From a bacterium (GTDB lineage: Bacteria; Hinthialibacterota; Hinthialibacteria; OLB16), in the NCBI GenBank assembly GCA_022072055.1, contig JAJVIK010000011.1, positions 184,597 through 248,596 of the forward strand: DNA of 64,000 nucleotides, written 5' to 3'. The notes under the pieces are model-generated. The model made no database searches. It saw nothing but the letters and a program-made list of their open reading frames with translations, and was not told the DNA's origin. The position numbers were made by a program, and so were the translations under genes. Shown here in pieces: positions 27,047 through 37,100 of this stretch (within the stretch, counting starts at the first letter, position 1; every line of letters begins with the position of its first letter).

Positions 27047-28135
27047 ATGCCGCTGAGTTTAGGTCAAATGCTTAAGACAATGGTGGACCAGGATGGAGCC
27101 GACCTGTTCCTTTCGGTGGGCGCGCCCCCCACGATCCGCGGAGGCAAGGGGATTTACACGATCGATGCGGAGCCACTCAGCGACGAGCTCGCCCTCGATT
27201 ACGCCTCGGAAATCATGAGCGATCACCAGAAGCAGGTCTTCTTCGAGACCAATGAGATGAACATGGCCTTTGAGCGAGAGGGGATCGGGCGGTTTCGCGC
27301 GAGCATTTTTCAGCAGAAAGGCCATGTCGGGCTTGTTCTCAGGCAGGTCAAGACCGTGGTCCCCACGGTTGACGAGCTTGGGTTGCCCCCGATTCTCAAG
27401 CAGCTCATCAACCTCCCGCGCGGACTCATCTTGGTCACCGGCGCCACGGGATCGGGCAAATCGACCACGCTCGCCGCGATGGTGGATCATCGGAACTCGA
27501 CAATGCGGGGGCACATCATGTCTCTCGAGGACCCGATTGAGTTTGTCCATCACCACAAGGTCAGCGTGGTGAACCAGCGCGAGATCGGCTTGGACACCGA
27601 GGACTATCACACGGGCCTCAAGAATGTGCTGCGTCAAGCCCCGGATGTCATCCTGATTGGCGAGATCCGCGACGCCGAGACCATGGAGCACGCGATGATG
27701 TACGCTGAAACCGGCCACCTGGTGCTCTCGACCCTGCACTCGCTGAACGCGAATCAAACCCTGGAGCGAATCACCCAGTTTTTTCCGCTTGAGATGGAGA
27801 CCAACATTCACCATCAGCTCAGCAATGTCTTGCGCGCGATCATCTCCCAGCGCCTGGTGCCCAGGGCCGATGGAGAGGGGCGCGTGGCGGTGGTCGAAAT
27901 CATGATCGCGAGCCCGCGCGTCCGCGAGCTGGTCTCGAAGGGGGAGATCGGGGAGATCAAGCCGACCATGGAGCACAGTGTCCAGGATGGGATGCAGACC
28001 TTCGACCAACATCTGCTCCACCTGTACAACCAGAAGCTGATCAATCGCGAGGAGGCCTTGCGCGCGGCGGACAGTCCGGGAGATTTGAACCTGCGCATGC
28101 AAGGCCTGACGACGGGAACTTCGAGCTTGTCGTAG
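27047..28135 (+). CDS. pilT: Type IV pilus retraction ATPase PilT
   Basis: 362 residues. Hexameric cytoplasmic ATPase that depolymerises the pilus for twitching. Walker A GATGSGKSTT (about residues 132-141), the Asp box and Walker B region (LRQAPDVILIGEIRDAETM) and the His box ETGHLVLSTLHS are all present, with the AIRNLIRE-type C-terminal motif replaced by VRELVSKGEIGEI. Start ATG 27047 has AAGGGAACTGG upstream. It is followed after 54 bases by a GAF histidine kinase, not by the usual pilU, pilB or pilC genes; other pilus genes must lie outside. PilT and the kinase may be co-transcribed. Confidence 0.95.
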   Translation: MPLSLGQMLKTMVDQDGADLFLSVGAPPTIRGGKGIYTIDAEPLSDELALDYASEIMSDHQKQVFFETNEMNMAFEREGIGRFRASIFQQKGHVGLVLRQVKTVVPTVDELGLPPILKQLINLPRGLILVTGATGSGKSTTLAAMVDHRNSTMRGHIMSLEDPIEFVHHHKVSVVNQREIGLDTEDYHTGLKNVLRQAPDVILIGEIRDAETMEHAMMYAETGHLVLSTLHSLNANQTLERITQFFPLEMETNIHHQLSNVLRAIISQRLVPRADGEGRVAVVEIMIASPRVRELVSKGEIGEIKPTMEHSVQDGMQTFDQHLLHLYNQKLINREEALRAADSPGDLNLRMQGLTTGTSSLS

Positions 28136-28189
28136 ACCGCCCCGGATTCCGGGGTTCGGAAGGAGGACGCCGCCTCCGGCGACCACACG

Positions 28190-29557
28190 ATGTCATCCAC
28201 CGAGCCAGAGCGTCTGGACGCCTTGGAGGTTTCGCTCATTCACGAGGCCGCGGAGCTCTTCGAGGCCGCCGACCACCCGACACTACTCCGGCTGGCGAAG
28301 AGCTTTGTGCGCGTGGTTGAGATTATCGGCTCGGTGTATGACCTCCGGCACCTGCTGGAGCTGATCATGCGCGAAAGTGAACGCGCGGTGGACGCCGAGA
28401 CAAGTTCGCTACTGCTGTACGACACCGAATCCAACGACCTTGCGTTCGAGATCGCGCTGGGACCCAAGGGGGACGAAATCCGTAAGATCCGCCTCCCGCT
28501 CGATGAAAACAGCATCGCGGCGGTTTCCGCGCTCCGGCGCGCTCCGGTCAACATCCCTGATGTGCGCAAGGACCCGCGCTGGAACAAGAACGTCGACGAG
28601 CAGACCAAGTTCGTAACCCGCAGCATCCTGGCGGTCCCGATGCTTCGACAGGGTCGCCTGATCGGCATCATCGAGGTGCTCAACAAGCGCGGCGGTTGCG
28701 CGTTCACCGAGGAGGATGTGAACGTGCTGCTGATCCTCTCCTCGCTGGCGGCCATCGCCATTGAGAACGCGCAGCTCTATCAGCGAAGCCTCCAAGCGGA
28801 GCGTTTGGCCGCGCTGGGCCAAGCGGTGGCGAGCGTTTCCCACTATATCAAGAATGTCCTCACCGGCCTTAAAGGGAGCATCACTCTGATCGAATCGGCG
28901 GTCCATGATGGGGACTACCACATCCTGGACCGCGCGGTGAATGTGCTCAAGCGGAGCTATGGGCGCATCGCGGAGCTGGTCAAAGACATGCTCTCCTTCT
29001 CCAAGGGCCGCAACCCCGAGCAGGTTCCGACCGATTCCAATCAGGTCTTGTTGGAGATTCACGACATGCTGGTCGAAAGCGCCCGGACCCGCGGGATCGA
29101 GATCGCCACCGAGCTGGAGCCGGACACCCCGATTCTGCTTCTCGACCGTGAGGTTCTCGAAAAGGTCATCATGAACTTTGTCGAGAACGCGCTCGAGGCG
29201 GTCTATGAACGTCAACAGACGGACTACCAGATCGAGGGGAGAGTGACCATCCGTAGCCGCTACCGGGATGGAGAGCTCTCGATTGAGGTCGAGGACAACG
29301 GAGTCGGGATTCCCGAGTGGGAGCTCTCGAAGATCTGGACCGCTTTCTACACCACCAAGGGGACCTCGGGAACCGGACTCGGACTCGCGGTGTCCAAAAA
29401 ACTCGCGGAGGATGTCGGCGGAAGAGTCCGAGCGGTCTCCAACCCGGGCCAAGGGGCGACCTTCGTCTTCACTCTCCCCGCTCTGGCGATCGAGTCGCCC
29501 GACATGCTCCCGACGTTGGACGACGAGCGGGCCCCCGATAGCGCCCGTCCCACATAG
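28190..29557 (+). CDS. GAF-domain sensor histidine kinase
   Basis: 455 residues, no membrane segments. Residues about 45-205 form a GAF domain (LLELIMRESERAVDAETSSLLLYD, SILAVPMLRQGRLIGIIEVLNK). The HisKA region has the phosphorylatable His218 in SVSHYIKNVLTGLKGSI, followed by the ATPase domain with N box NFVENALEAV, G1 VEDNGVGIPEWELSKIW and G2 GTSGTGLGLAVSKKLAEDVGG. Cytoplasmic sensor of a small molecule, phosphorylating a response regulator that is not next to it. An AGGAGG sequence 23 bases upstream is in a hairpin with CCTCC, so translation may be weak or conditional. Ends 3 bases before lpxA on the opposite strand. Confidence 0.9.
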   Translation: MSSTEPERLDALEVSLIHEAAELFEAADHPTLLRLAKSFVRVVEIIGSVYDLRHLLELIMRESERAVDAETSSLLLYDTESNDLAFEIALGPKGDEIRKIRLPLDENSIAAVSALRRAPVNIPDVRKDPRWNKNVDEQTKFVTRSILAVPMLRQGRLIGIIEVLNKRGGCAFTEEDVNVLLILSSLAAIAIENAQLYQRSLQAERLAALGQAVASVSHYIKNVLTGLKGSITLIESAVHDGDYHILDRAVNVLKRSYGRIAELVKDMLSFSKGRNPEQVPTDSNQVLLEIHDMLVESARTRGIEIATELEPDTPILLLDREVLEKVIMNFVENALEAVYERQQTDYQIEGRVTIRSRYRDGELSIEVEDNGVGIPEWELSKIWTAFYTTKGTSGTGLGLAVSKKLAEDVGGRVRAVSNPGQGATFVFTLPALAIESPDMLPTLDDERAPDSARPT

Positions 29558-29560
29558 ACC

Positions 29561-30358
29561 TTAACCACGTCCTGTCCGCGGGCGCGCGATGCCGTTTTTC
29601 GAGCTCCCAAGAAAATCAATGATCAGATGGATTTCGGGATGCGAGCCATGCTCCTCGATCATCCGCGCCACCGCCTCATCCTGTCGCAGGCCGCTCAGGT
29701 AGAGGATCTTGTAGGCGTCATGGATGGCGCGAACCTTCTCATGAGAAAAACCGCGCCGCTGCATCCCCACCACGTTGACCCCGACCGGTGCGCCGGGATT
29801 GCCGGCGGCGCGAAAGAAGGGCGGCAGGTCTTGTCTCAACCCTGAAAAGCCCCCCATGAACGAGCCTCTTCCCAACCGAGTGTGCTGGTGCAGAGCGATC
29901 ACTCCGCCGATCACACACCAGTCATGGATTTCCACATGCCCGGCGAGCGTGGCCACATTGGCCATGATGACCTCGTCTCCCACCTTGCAGTTGTGGGCCA
30001 CATGCGAGTTCGCCATCAGCATGCAGCGGGACCCGATGAGCGTGGACTCCCCCTCTCCGGTCGCGCGGTTGGCGGTCACATACTCCCGGAAGGTGTTGTC
30101 CTCCCCGACCTGAAGCCGGCTCGCCACCCGGCTGTTCCACTTCTTGTCCTGAGGAGGGGTTCCCAGCACGGACCCATGGCCGATGAAGTTCCTCTCTCCG
30201 ATGACGGTGTTGGCGTCGATCAGGACATGGGACTGGAGAACCGTCCCCGCACCGATCCGGGCGTTACCCTCGATTCGGCACCAGGGTCCGACCTCAACCC
30301 CCTCTCCGATTTCCGCGCCACTTGAAACAATGGCCGTTGGATGAATGCGAGCGCTCAT
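29561..30358 (-). CDS. lpxA: UDP-N-acetylglucosamine acyltransferase LpxA
   Basis: 265 residues from ATG 30358. Transfers a 3-hydroxyacyl chain to UDP-GlcNAc, the first step of lipid A synthesis. Left-handed beta-helix of hexapeptide repeats over residues 1-185, with His122 in the SHVAHNC motif aligning with the catalytic His125 of E. coli LpxA, then GDEVIMANVATLAGHV and the C-terminal helical domain (EKVRAIHDAYKILYLSG). The open frame continues upstream, but this is the canonical MSARIHPTAIV start and overlaps the stop of the upstream membrane protein by 4 bases (ATGA). Presence of LpxA argues for an LPS-containing outer membrane. Other lpx genes are not adjacent. Confidence 0.93.
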   Translation of the reverse strand: MSARIHPTAIVSSGAEIGEGVEVGPWCRIEGNARIGAGTVLQSHVLIDANTVIGERNFIGHGSVLGTPPQDKKWNSRVASRLQVGEDNTFREYVTANRATGEGESTLIGSRCMLMANSHVAHNCKVGDEVIMANVATLAGHVEIHDWCVIGGVIALHQHTRLGRGSFMGGFSGLRQDLPPFFRAAGNPGAPVGVNVVGMQRRGFSHEKVRAIHDAYKILYLSGLRQDEAVARMIEEHGSHPEIHLIIDFLGSSKNGIARPRTGRG

Positions 30359-31770
30359 GGGGATGACCTTGGGGCCTCCGTGGCCGTGGGTGTCGGCGTG
30401 GGTTGCGCGCCCGGGAATGGACCTTGAGTCCACACCCAGATCGGCCAGCGGGTGTTGGCCGAAAGCATGTTCTTTTCGGTGTTGATGAACCCGGTAAGGA
30501 AGACAAGCAGGATGTAGACAGCCGCGCTCCCACCGATCCAGCCGCGCCAGTTTGCCGTCTCTGATATTTGATCCGGCTCCGAGCAGTCTCGTCGCGCGTG
30601 GATTGTCAGGAAGTAGATCGCGTAAAGGCCCATCAGAATCAGAAGGCCCCAGAAGACCTCGTGCATGTTGATGTATCCTTCCCGCCTCGGCTGGAAGAAA
30701 TACAGCGCGCCGGTGTTTTGGATGAGCAGCATCACGGCAGACAGCCACATCACCGGAAGCCAGGAGAACTCGGTCCGGTTGCGGTTCAGGAGAAACAGAA
30801 TCAGTCCCGCTCCGAGAAACGCCGCCAGCCCCCACAAATGAAGCAGGGCGGTGACCGTTCCGGCCAGTTCGGCGGGATCGCTGATTCCCAGGGTCGGCAG
30901 GGATCCTTTAATGTTTTCCAGGACCTTCTCCGGCCCAAGACGCATGGTGAGGTGGCAGAGTGGGATCCCAGCGATCACGTAGAGGGCCCCCAGGTTGCGC
31001 GCCAGGCGGAACCAGGTGTTCTCCTCCGGCGGGTCGTCGATCTTCCGCCCCAGCATGCCGAAGGCGAAGATGAAGCCGCCGATGAACCCACACCCGGTTT
31101 CCATCACATTCCAATCGTTAATGCTCCACCCCTCGGGAAGGTTGCGCGCGATGTTGCCCCATAGACGGGCCACCGCCATGCCCAGGCCGAACCCGATGTA
31201 CCCGAACATCGCCCCTTTCAGGCCATACCACTTTTTGTGAAGGTACAGCCAGGCGAACAGCGCGATTGCGCCACCGGTGTAGGCGACTGAAAGGTTGGAG
31301 CGGTAGGGATTGATGTCGAACCCGATCAAGGTGTAAACGATGTGGTACGCCGCCCACCCCGAGACGGCGATGGTCGTAGCAAGGCTCGCCCATTCTTCGA
31401 GTCGAAGACGTTTCCGTTCAAGGAAAAGGCCCACCGCCGCGCAACCGAAGGTCCCCCATGCCCCGCCCTGGAGGATCAGGCAGAAGAACCCATAGGAGTA
31501 GTTGATGAAGGTGTTTGACTGGGCGTACCCATGGAGCACCGCGTAGCTCATTTTGCCGCCCATTCCGATTCCGACGGCGGAGAGCGCGGCAAGCAGCGGC
31601 ATCCAGCGAAAGGCGGCCTTCTGGCCGGTCACGAAACAGAACGCGAGCCCCAGGATCGCCCCCGGATAGCTCGCCCCCAGCACATGTCCGAAGTCGCCCC
31701 GGATTCCCCAACCGAGGCCGACTCCAAGCCCCACAAAAGCCGCGCGAAAAAGACGGTCCCAGAATGTCAT
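30355..31770 (-). CDS. Unknown polytopic membrane protein with Pro/Thr-rich tail
   Basis: 471 residues with about ten hydrophobic helices. Begins with the unusual glycine-rich TM block AAFVGLGVGLGWGIRGDFGH and includes a second one, YIGFGLGMAVARLWGNIARN. A soluble loop with GSLPTLGISDPAELAGT and a Pro/Thr-rich C-terminus (PTPTPTATEAPRSSP) follow the last helix. I know uncharacterised planctomycete proteins with similar GWGIRG blocks, but no function. It is coupled to lpxA by a 4-base overlap; 15 bases separate it from dihydrolipoyl dehydrogenase on the same strand. A role in cell-envelope transport or a respiratory-like membrane function would be a guess. Confidence 0.68.
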   Translation of the reverse strand: MTFWDRLFRAAFVGLGVGLGWGIRGDFGHVLGASYPGAILGLAFCFVTGQKAAFRWMPLLAALSAVGIGMGGKMSYAVLHGYAQSNTFINYSYGFFCLILQGGAWGTFGCAAVGLFLERKRLRLEEWASLATTIAVSGWAAYHIVYTLIGFDINPYRSNLSVAYTGGAIALFAWLYLHKKWYGLKGAMFGYIGFGLGMAVARLWGNIARNLPEGWSINDWNVMETGCGFIGGFIFAFGMLGRKIDDPPEENTWFRLARNLGALYVIAGIPLCHLTMRLGPEKVLENIKGSLPTLGISDPAELAGTVTALLHLWGLAAFLGAGLILFLLNRNRTEFSWLPVMWLSAVMLLIQNTGALYFFQPRREGYINMHEVFWGLLILMGLYAIYFLTIHARRDCSEPDQISETANWRGWIGGSAAVYILLVFLTGFINTEKNMLSANTRWPIWVWTQGPFPGAQPTPTPTATEAPRSSP

Positions 31771-31785
31771 GGAACTGATTCCTCC

Positions 31786-33183
31786 TTAACCATGCACCGG
31801 CTCCCCCACCGCGGCGTGAAGGGCCTCCAGGCTCACCTCGGTCAGCGTGGGATGAGCGTGGATGGTGTGGGCCAGGTCCTTGACCGAAACCCGATTCTGT
31901 TTGGCCACCACGAACTCCATGATCAGCTCGGTGGCTTCGGGACCGATGATGTGCGCGCCGAGCAGCTCGCCGGTTTCGGCGTGACGAATGACCTTGGAGA
32001 ACCCATCCGTGTGGCCGAGGGCCATCGCCTTGCCGTTCGCCATGAACGGGGATTTCCCAACTTCCACAGGAATCCCTTGCTCCCTGGCTTCCGCTTCCGA
32101 TAGCCCCACGCTTCCGATCTGCGGATAGCAGTAGGTGCAACGCGGCACCGCGGAGTAGTCGATGGGATGCGCCTCGGCGCCCGCCAAGTGCGAGGCGGCC
32201 AGCCAGCCCTCAACCTCGGCGACATGAGCCAACTGGTAGTTCCCGATGGCGTCCCCGATGGCGTAGATCGAGGGATCATCGGTGCGGCAATACGCATCCG
32301 TTAAGATCACTCCTCGGTCTGTCTTCACTTGGGTGCTCTCCAACCCGATCCCCTCAATCACCGCGCGCCTTCCCACCGCGACCAGACACACATCCCCCTC
32401 GATCCCGAGCTCCTCCTCGCCTTTCTTGTAGATCGCGCGAACCCCATCATCCGTCCGCTCCACCTTCTGAACCGCCACACCTGTGAGGCACTTGATCCGG
32501 GACTTCTTAAAGAAGCGCTCGAGCTGCTGCGACACCTCAGGATCCTCCAGCGGAACCAGGCGTGGAAGGTACTCCAAAATGGTCACCTCGCTGCCGAACA
32601 CATGGTAGATGCTTGCGAACTCCACGCCCACCGCGCCGGAGCCGATCACCAGGAGACGCTTGGGCGGACTCTTCATGGCAAGCGCGCCGACATTCGATAC
32701 AATCCGGTCCTCATCCAGCTCAACACCCGGCAGGCTCTTGGCCACCGATCCCGTGGCGATGATGATCTTGTCCGCTTCAATGCTCCACTTCTCTCCGGAG
32801 GAATCCACTTCGATCCGATTCGAAGTCGCCAGTCTCCCGAACCCGTTCACCACCGTGATGTTGTTCTTCTTCATGAGGAACTGGACCCCTTTGTGAAGGC
32901 GCTCCACGATTCCCCATTGGCGCTGGATAACCGCGCTCCAATCAAAGGTCACTTCCCCCGTCTTGATCCCAAACTGCTCGCTTTCGCGGCAGGTCCGCAA
33001 GACATCCGAATTCTGGATCAGTCCCTTGGTGGGAATACAACCGACATGCAGACAGGTCCCGCCGAGTTTATTCCTCTCGACCAGGGCCACGCTCTTTCCG
33101 AGTTGCGCGGCGCGGATGGCGGCGACATAGCCGCCGGGACCTCCGCCCAACACGGCGACATCAAAACTCTGTGTGGCAGTCAT
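31786..33183 (-). CDS. lpdA: Dihydrolipoyl dehydrogenase
   Basis: 465 residues from ATG 33183; the open frame goes on further 5' but the extra segment is Arg/Ser-rich and non-homologous. FAD- and NAD-dependent E3 subunit that reoxidises dihydrolipoamide. FAD motif VAVLGGGPGGYVAA, redox-active disulfide C44/C49 in GGTCLHVGCIPTK, NAD motif LLVIGSGAVGVEFAS, and the C-terminal active-site His in HTIHAHPTLTEVSLEALH. No E1 or E2 subunit, lipoate ligase or glycine cleavage gene is adjacent. On the minus strand with the unknown polytopic protein and lpxA downstream. Upstream 43 bases separate it from the WaaP-like kinase. Confidence 0.95.
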   Translation of the reverse strand: MTATQSFDVAVLGGGPGGYVAAIRAAQLGKSVALVERNKLGGTCLHVGCIPTKGLIQNSDVLRTCRESEQFGIKTGEVTFDWSAVIQRQWGIVERLHKGVQFLMKKNNITVVNGFGRLATSNRIEVDSSGEKWSIEADKIIIATGSVAKSLPGVELDEDRIVSNVGALAMKSPPKRLLVIGSGAVGVEFASIYHVFGSEVTILEYLPRLVPLEDPEVSQQLERFFKKSRIKCLTGVAVQKVERTDDGVRAIYKKGEEELGIEGDVCLVAVGRRAVIEGIGLESTQVKTDRGVILTDAYCRTDDPSIYAIGDAIGNYQLAHVAEVEGWLAASHLAGAEAHPIDYSAVPRCTYCYPQIGSVGLSEAEAREQGIPVEVGKSPFMANGKAMALGHTDGFSKVIRHAETGELLGAHIIGPEATELIMEFVVAKQNRVSVKDLAHTIHAHPTLTEVSLEALHAAVGEPVHG

Positions 33184-33226
33184 GGCTGGCAACCTTTCCC
33201 TCATGAAGACCGAGCATGTTCCGGCC

Positions 33227-34189
33227 TCAGTAATACTTGTTCTTGAAATACTCGCTGTAGGGAATTCCCAACGCTTTCTCGGTGTGTTTTCTGATTCTTC
33301 CCGCTTTCCGAACAATCCAGCGGATCTGAAGACGCTGCCACCAGCTGAAGCGCTCGGTTTTCCAGTAGGTCCGGAGGAAGCGGATCCGGTCCACCGGACG
33401 GATATAGACCGGGTCCGCCGAAAAGTGAAGAGAGGCCAGGTCCTTGATTCTGGACCGGACCCACCACCCGGGACGGCGACTGGCCCTTTGGACATCGATC
33501 ACCGCAAGCCGTGGAGGGGTCGAAGACCCCTTGGGTTTCACAACGAAGATGTGGCCAAGGTAGAAGTCCCGATGCACCAGACCGGCACGGTGCATTCGCG
33601 CGGCGAGGCGCCCGACCTCCTCGATCGTCCGCCGTTTGTCCTTCACCGCCTCCGGAGAAAGAGGCGGCGCCCAGCTGTGGAAAAGGTGACGCTCCAGCGG
33701 GAGCCCTTCAAGATCGAGGGTGACCACAAAGGAGAGGACCTCGCTCCCCTCTCTCCTCCCTTCCCCCCAGACAATCACTTGCGGAACCGGAATCCCCGCA
33801 TGGCTGAAGAGGGCAAGCTTCTCAACCTCCTTGCGGGCCTCGGTTGCCCTTGGAGCAAGCCCCAGCTTCTGGGCCAGGGTCTCCGCGCGGGGAGGTTCCA
33901 GGTGGCGTTTGACAAAGAGCGCTCCGGGGATGCCGGTAACTTCGATGGCGACCACCGGTCGCTTGGGCCGCATCGAGACCTCTCGGTATTCGACTCGGGC
34001 GAGCGCCATCCAGTCCGAAAAGGATCTCAAACCGACCGCCTCAAGGCGTGGGCGATAGTCCGGGTCGAACCAGACAATTCCCGACTCGGACTCCATCCGT
34101 TCAAACGGCCCCTCGGCGCTTTTCCGCATGACGGATCGGATGATACGGATTAAGGCCGGAAAAGGGAGACTCACGCGCTCATGGGGCAA
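33227..34189 (-). CDS. Lipopolysaccharide core kinase-like protein (WaaP/Kdo kinase family)
   Basis: 320 residues. Eukaryotic-like kinase fold of the RfaP/InaA type: the residues VAIEVTGIPGALFVKRHL around position 80-100 hold the ATP-binding Lys, the catalytic loop is HRAGLVHRDFYLGHIFV, and the metal-binding Asp lies in AVIDVQRASRRP. Family members phosphorylate heptose or Kdo in the LPS core. The start codon lies directly after the stop of the cusA-like gene (no gap), so it is probably the last gene of the Cus operon, although its own promoter inside cusA cannot be excluded. Fits the lpxA-positive envelope. True substrate is unproven. Confidence 0.82.
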   Translation of the reverse strand: MPHERVSLPFPALIRIIRSVMRKSAEGPFERMESESGIVWFDPDYRPRLEAVGLRSFSDWMALARVEYREVSMRPKRPVVAIEVTGIPGALFVKRHLEPPRAETLAQKLGLAPRATEARKEVEKLALFSHAGIPVPQVIVWGEGRREGSEVLSFVVTLDLEGLPLERHLFHSWAPPLSPEAVKDKRRTIEEVGRLAARMHRAGLVHRDFYLGHIFVVKPKGSSTPPRLAVIDVQRASRRPGWWVRSRIKDLASLHFSADPVYIRPVDRIRFLRTYWKTERFSWWQRLQIRWIVRKAGRIRKHTEKALGIPYSEYFKNKYY

Positions 34190-37100
34190 TCAGCCCAGGC
34201 TCCCCCCGAACCTCAATCGCATTTCACGGACCAGGCAATAGGTCACCGGCACGATGAACAGGGTGATGAGCTGGATGCACATCCCCCCGAAACATGGAAT
34301 CGCCATCGGAACCATCACATCCGACCCTTTACCGGTCGAGGTGAGCACCGGGAGCAGCCCCAAGATCGTGGTCGCGGTGGTCATCATGCAGGGACGAATC
34401 CGCCGCATTCCGGCATACAAGGTGGCCTCGCGGATGGACTCGATGGAATCCGGTTTTACCTCCTCGAAACGCTGGTCGAGATAGGTCGCCATGACCACGC
34501 CATCATCCTCGGCGATCCCAAACAGCGCGAGAAATCCGACCCAGACCGCCACCGACAAGTTAATGGCGTGCACCTGGAATAGATCCCGGAAATTCGTTCC
34601 GAAGATCTCGAAGTCCAGGTACCAGTGCTGGGAATACAACCAAATGAATAGGAATCCCCCGGCCCAGGACACAATGATCCCGGCGAACACCATGAAGGTG
34701 GTCGAGATGGTCCGGAACTGGAGATACAGAATCAGGAAACTCAGAAACAGGGAGAGCGGGATCACCACGAAGAGGGTCTTGGTGGCGCGGACCTGATTTT
34801 CATACGAACCGGCGAACCTGTAAAACACGCCCGCCGGCAGACTCAGCTCCCCGGCTTCCTCCTTCGACTTGAGATACTCCTGAGCGGCTTCCACCACATC
34901 CACCTCCGCAAATCCGGCCTTCTTGTCGAAGAGGACATAGGAGACCAGGAAGGTGTCCTCGCTCTTGATCTCCTGAGGCCCGCGGACATATCGAATCGTG
35001 GCGAGCTGCGCGAGCGGGATCTGCGCCGGACCGGCCACCTCGCCGCCCATCGCCGCCGGTTGGGCGCCGGTGGGCGAGGGTGGAGCGCCGCTTCTCATGC
35101 TGGGAACCAGAATTCGTCCCAGTTCCTCCAAATTGTCGCGGAGCTCCCGTTGGTAGCGCACGCGCACGGGGTAACGCTCACGCCCCTCGACGGTCCGGGT
35201 TATGGGCATTCCCCCGATGGCCATCTCAATCACATCCTGAACATCCCGGATGTTGACCCCATAACGCGCGATGGCGTGACGGTCGAGGTGGATTTCGAGA
35301 TAGGGTTTCCCAATCACGCGGTCGGCGATGACCGTGGCGGGTTCCACGCTGGGGACATCCTTGAGGAGCTTCTCGATCTCCAGGCCGGCCTTTTCGATCT
35401 GGTCAAGGGTGTGGCCATAGACCTTGACCCCCATCGCGGCGCGCATGCCGGTCTGGAGCATGACCAAGCGGGTTTCGATGGGTTGGAGCTTGGGCGCCGC
35501 GGTGGAGCCGGGGGTTTGCGCGGCCTTGACAATCTCGTTCCAGATGTCGTCGGCATGCTTGATCTCATCCCTCCAGTTCCGAACCCGATCTCCGGTTTCG
35601 GGATCGATGCTCCATTCCGGTTTATAGTTGATGACTGTCTCCACCATGGAAATCGGGGCCGGATCGAGCGGACTATCCACCCGCCCGATCTTCCCCACCA
35701 CCGAATCCACTTCCGGTATCTGGGCGATCAGTTTGTCCTGCTTGGCGAGGGCATCCATCGATTCCCCGACACCGGCGTGCGGCATCGTGGTCGGCATATA
35801 CAGATAAGAGCCCTCATCCAGGTGGGGCATGAACTCCTTTCCGAGTCCGGGAAACTCGTGGACTCCGGCCACCCACAAGGGGGTTGCGCGCAGGGAGTCC
35901 CCCTTGAGTCCCACCCGGTCCATCAGATGCGGGACCATCCCGAAGGTGCGGTCGAATCCGAGCCACACGGTCAGCCCGAAGAGCAGTATGCTTCCCGGAA
36001 CCATGTAAAAGGTCAGCTTATGGCGAAGGAAGAAGCGCAGGACATACGGATAGGCCGCCTGAAAGAGCACCAGGGCCCCAATGACGGTCCCGTAGATCAC
36101 CAGAACAATAATCAGGTTTTTCGTGAATCCCGGTCCATGCCCCAAAGGCATCCAGCTGTTGGTGAGAATGAATGTCACCACGCCCACCGCGGCGGCGTTG
36201 AAGAAGTAGTGCGTTCCCTTCCTCCACCAGCCCACAAGGCCGGTTTCGATCAGGCGATACAGGCCCATCCCCATCACCAGGAGCCCGAGCCAGAAATTCA
36301 AGGAAGACGCAAGCCACGCTCCCACGCCGAGAGTGAGGGCGGCATGGAAAACCCGGACCTTGAGGGACCGCCTCCGGCGACGGACGATCAAAAGGGTCAG
36401 CGCCGGAACCAGGGCAATCGCCACGATCAGGGAGGCGACCAGGCAGAAGGTCTTCGTGTACGCCAGCGGTTTGAAGAGCTTTCCCTCGGCCCCGATCATC
36501 GTGAAAACCGGAAGGAACGATATGACTGTCGTGGACATCGCGGTCACAATCGCGCTCCCGACCTCCGAGGCCGAGGCGAACACGGTCTCCTTGGGGTCCT
36601 CGTGAGATTTTTCTTTCTCCACTCGGCTGATGATGTTCTCACAGAAGATAATCCCCATGTCCACCATCTCGCCGATGGCGATGGCGATCCCCGCGAGCGA
36701 CATGATGTTGGCGTCCACGTTGAACACTCGCATCAGAATGAAAGAAATCAGAATGGTGAGCGGCAGGAGGCTGCACAGCATCACCGAGCTCATGAAGTGC
36801 GAAAGCATGATGACCACGATCAGGATGCTGGTGAGGACCTCCTCCTTGAGGGCCTCGCGGAGGGTGTCGAGGGTCTCGCGGATCAGCTCGGTCCGGTCAT
36901 AGAAGGGAACCAGACGGATTCGAGACACCGTTCCATCATCGAGTTTCTTTTCGTATCCCCGCAGAACCCATGTGTCCTTGCCGTCCACGACCTCGTGTTC
37001 GCCGATCCGGTCGAGGGTTCCCTTGACATTCCGGATGACTTGGAGCGGGTTCTCCCCGTAGCGGACGACGACCACGCCGCCGACAACCTCGGCGCCCTCC

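Noticed and set aside
29561-30835. N-terminally extended lpxA frame (424 codons)
   Set aside because: The extra 159 codons lie in the coding region of the upstream membrane protein; canonical LpxA starts at 30358.
31786-33495. Dihydrolipoyl dehydrogenase extended to 569 residues
   Set aside because: The first 104 residues are Arg/Ser-rich, overlap the kinase gene and precede a standard MTATQSFDVAVLGGG start.
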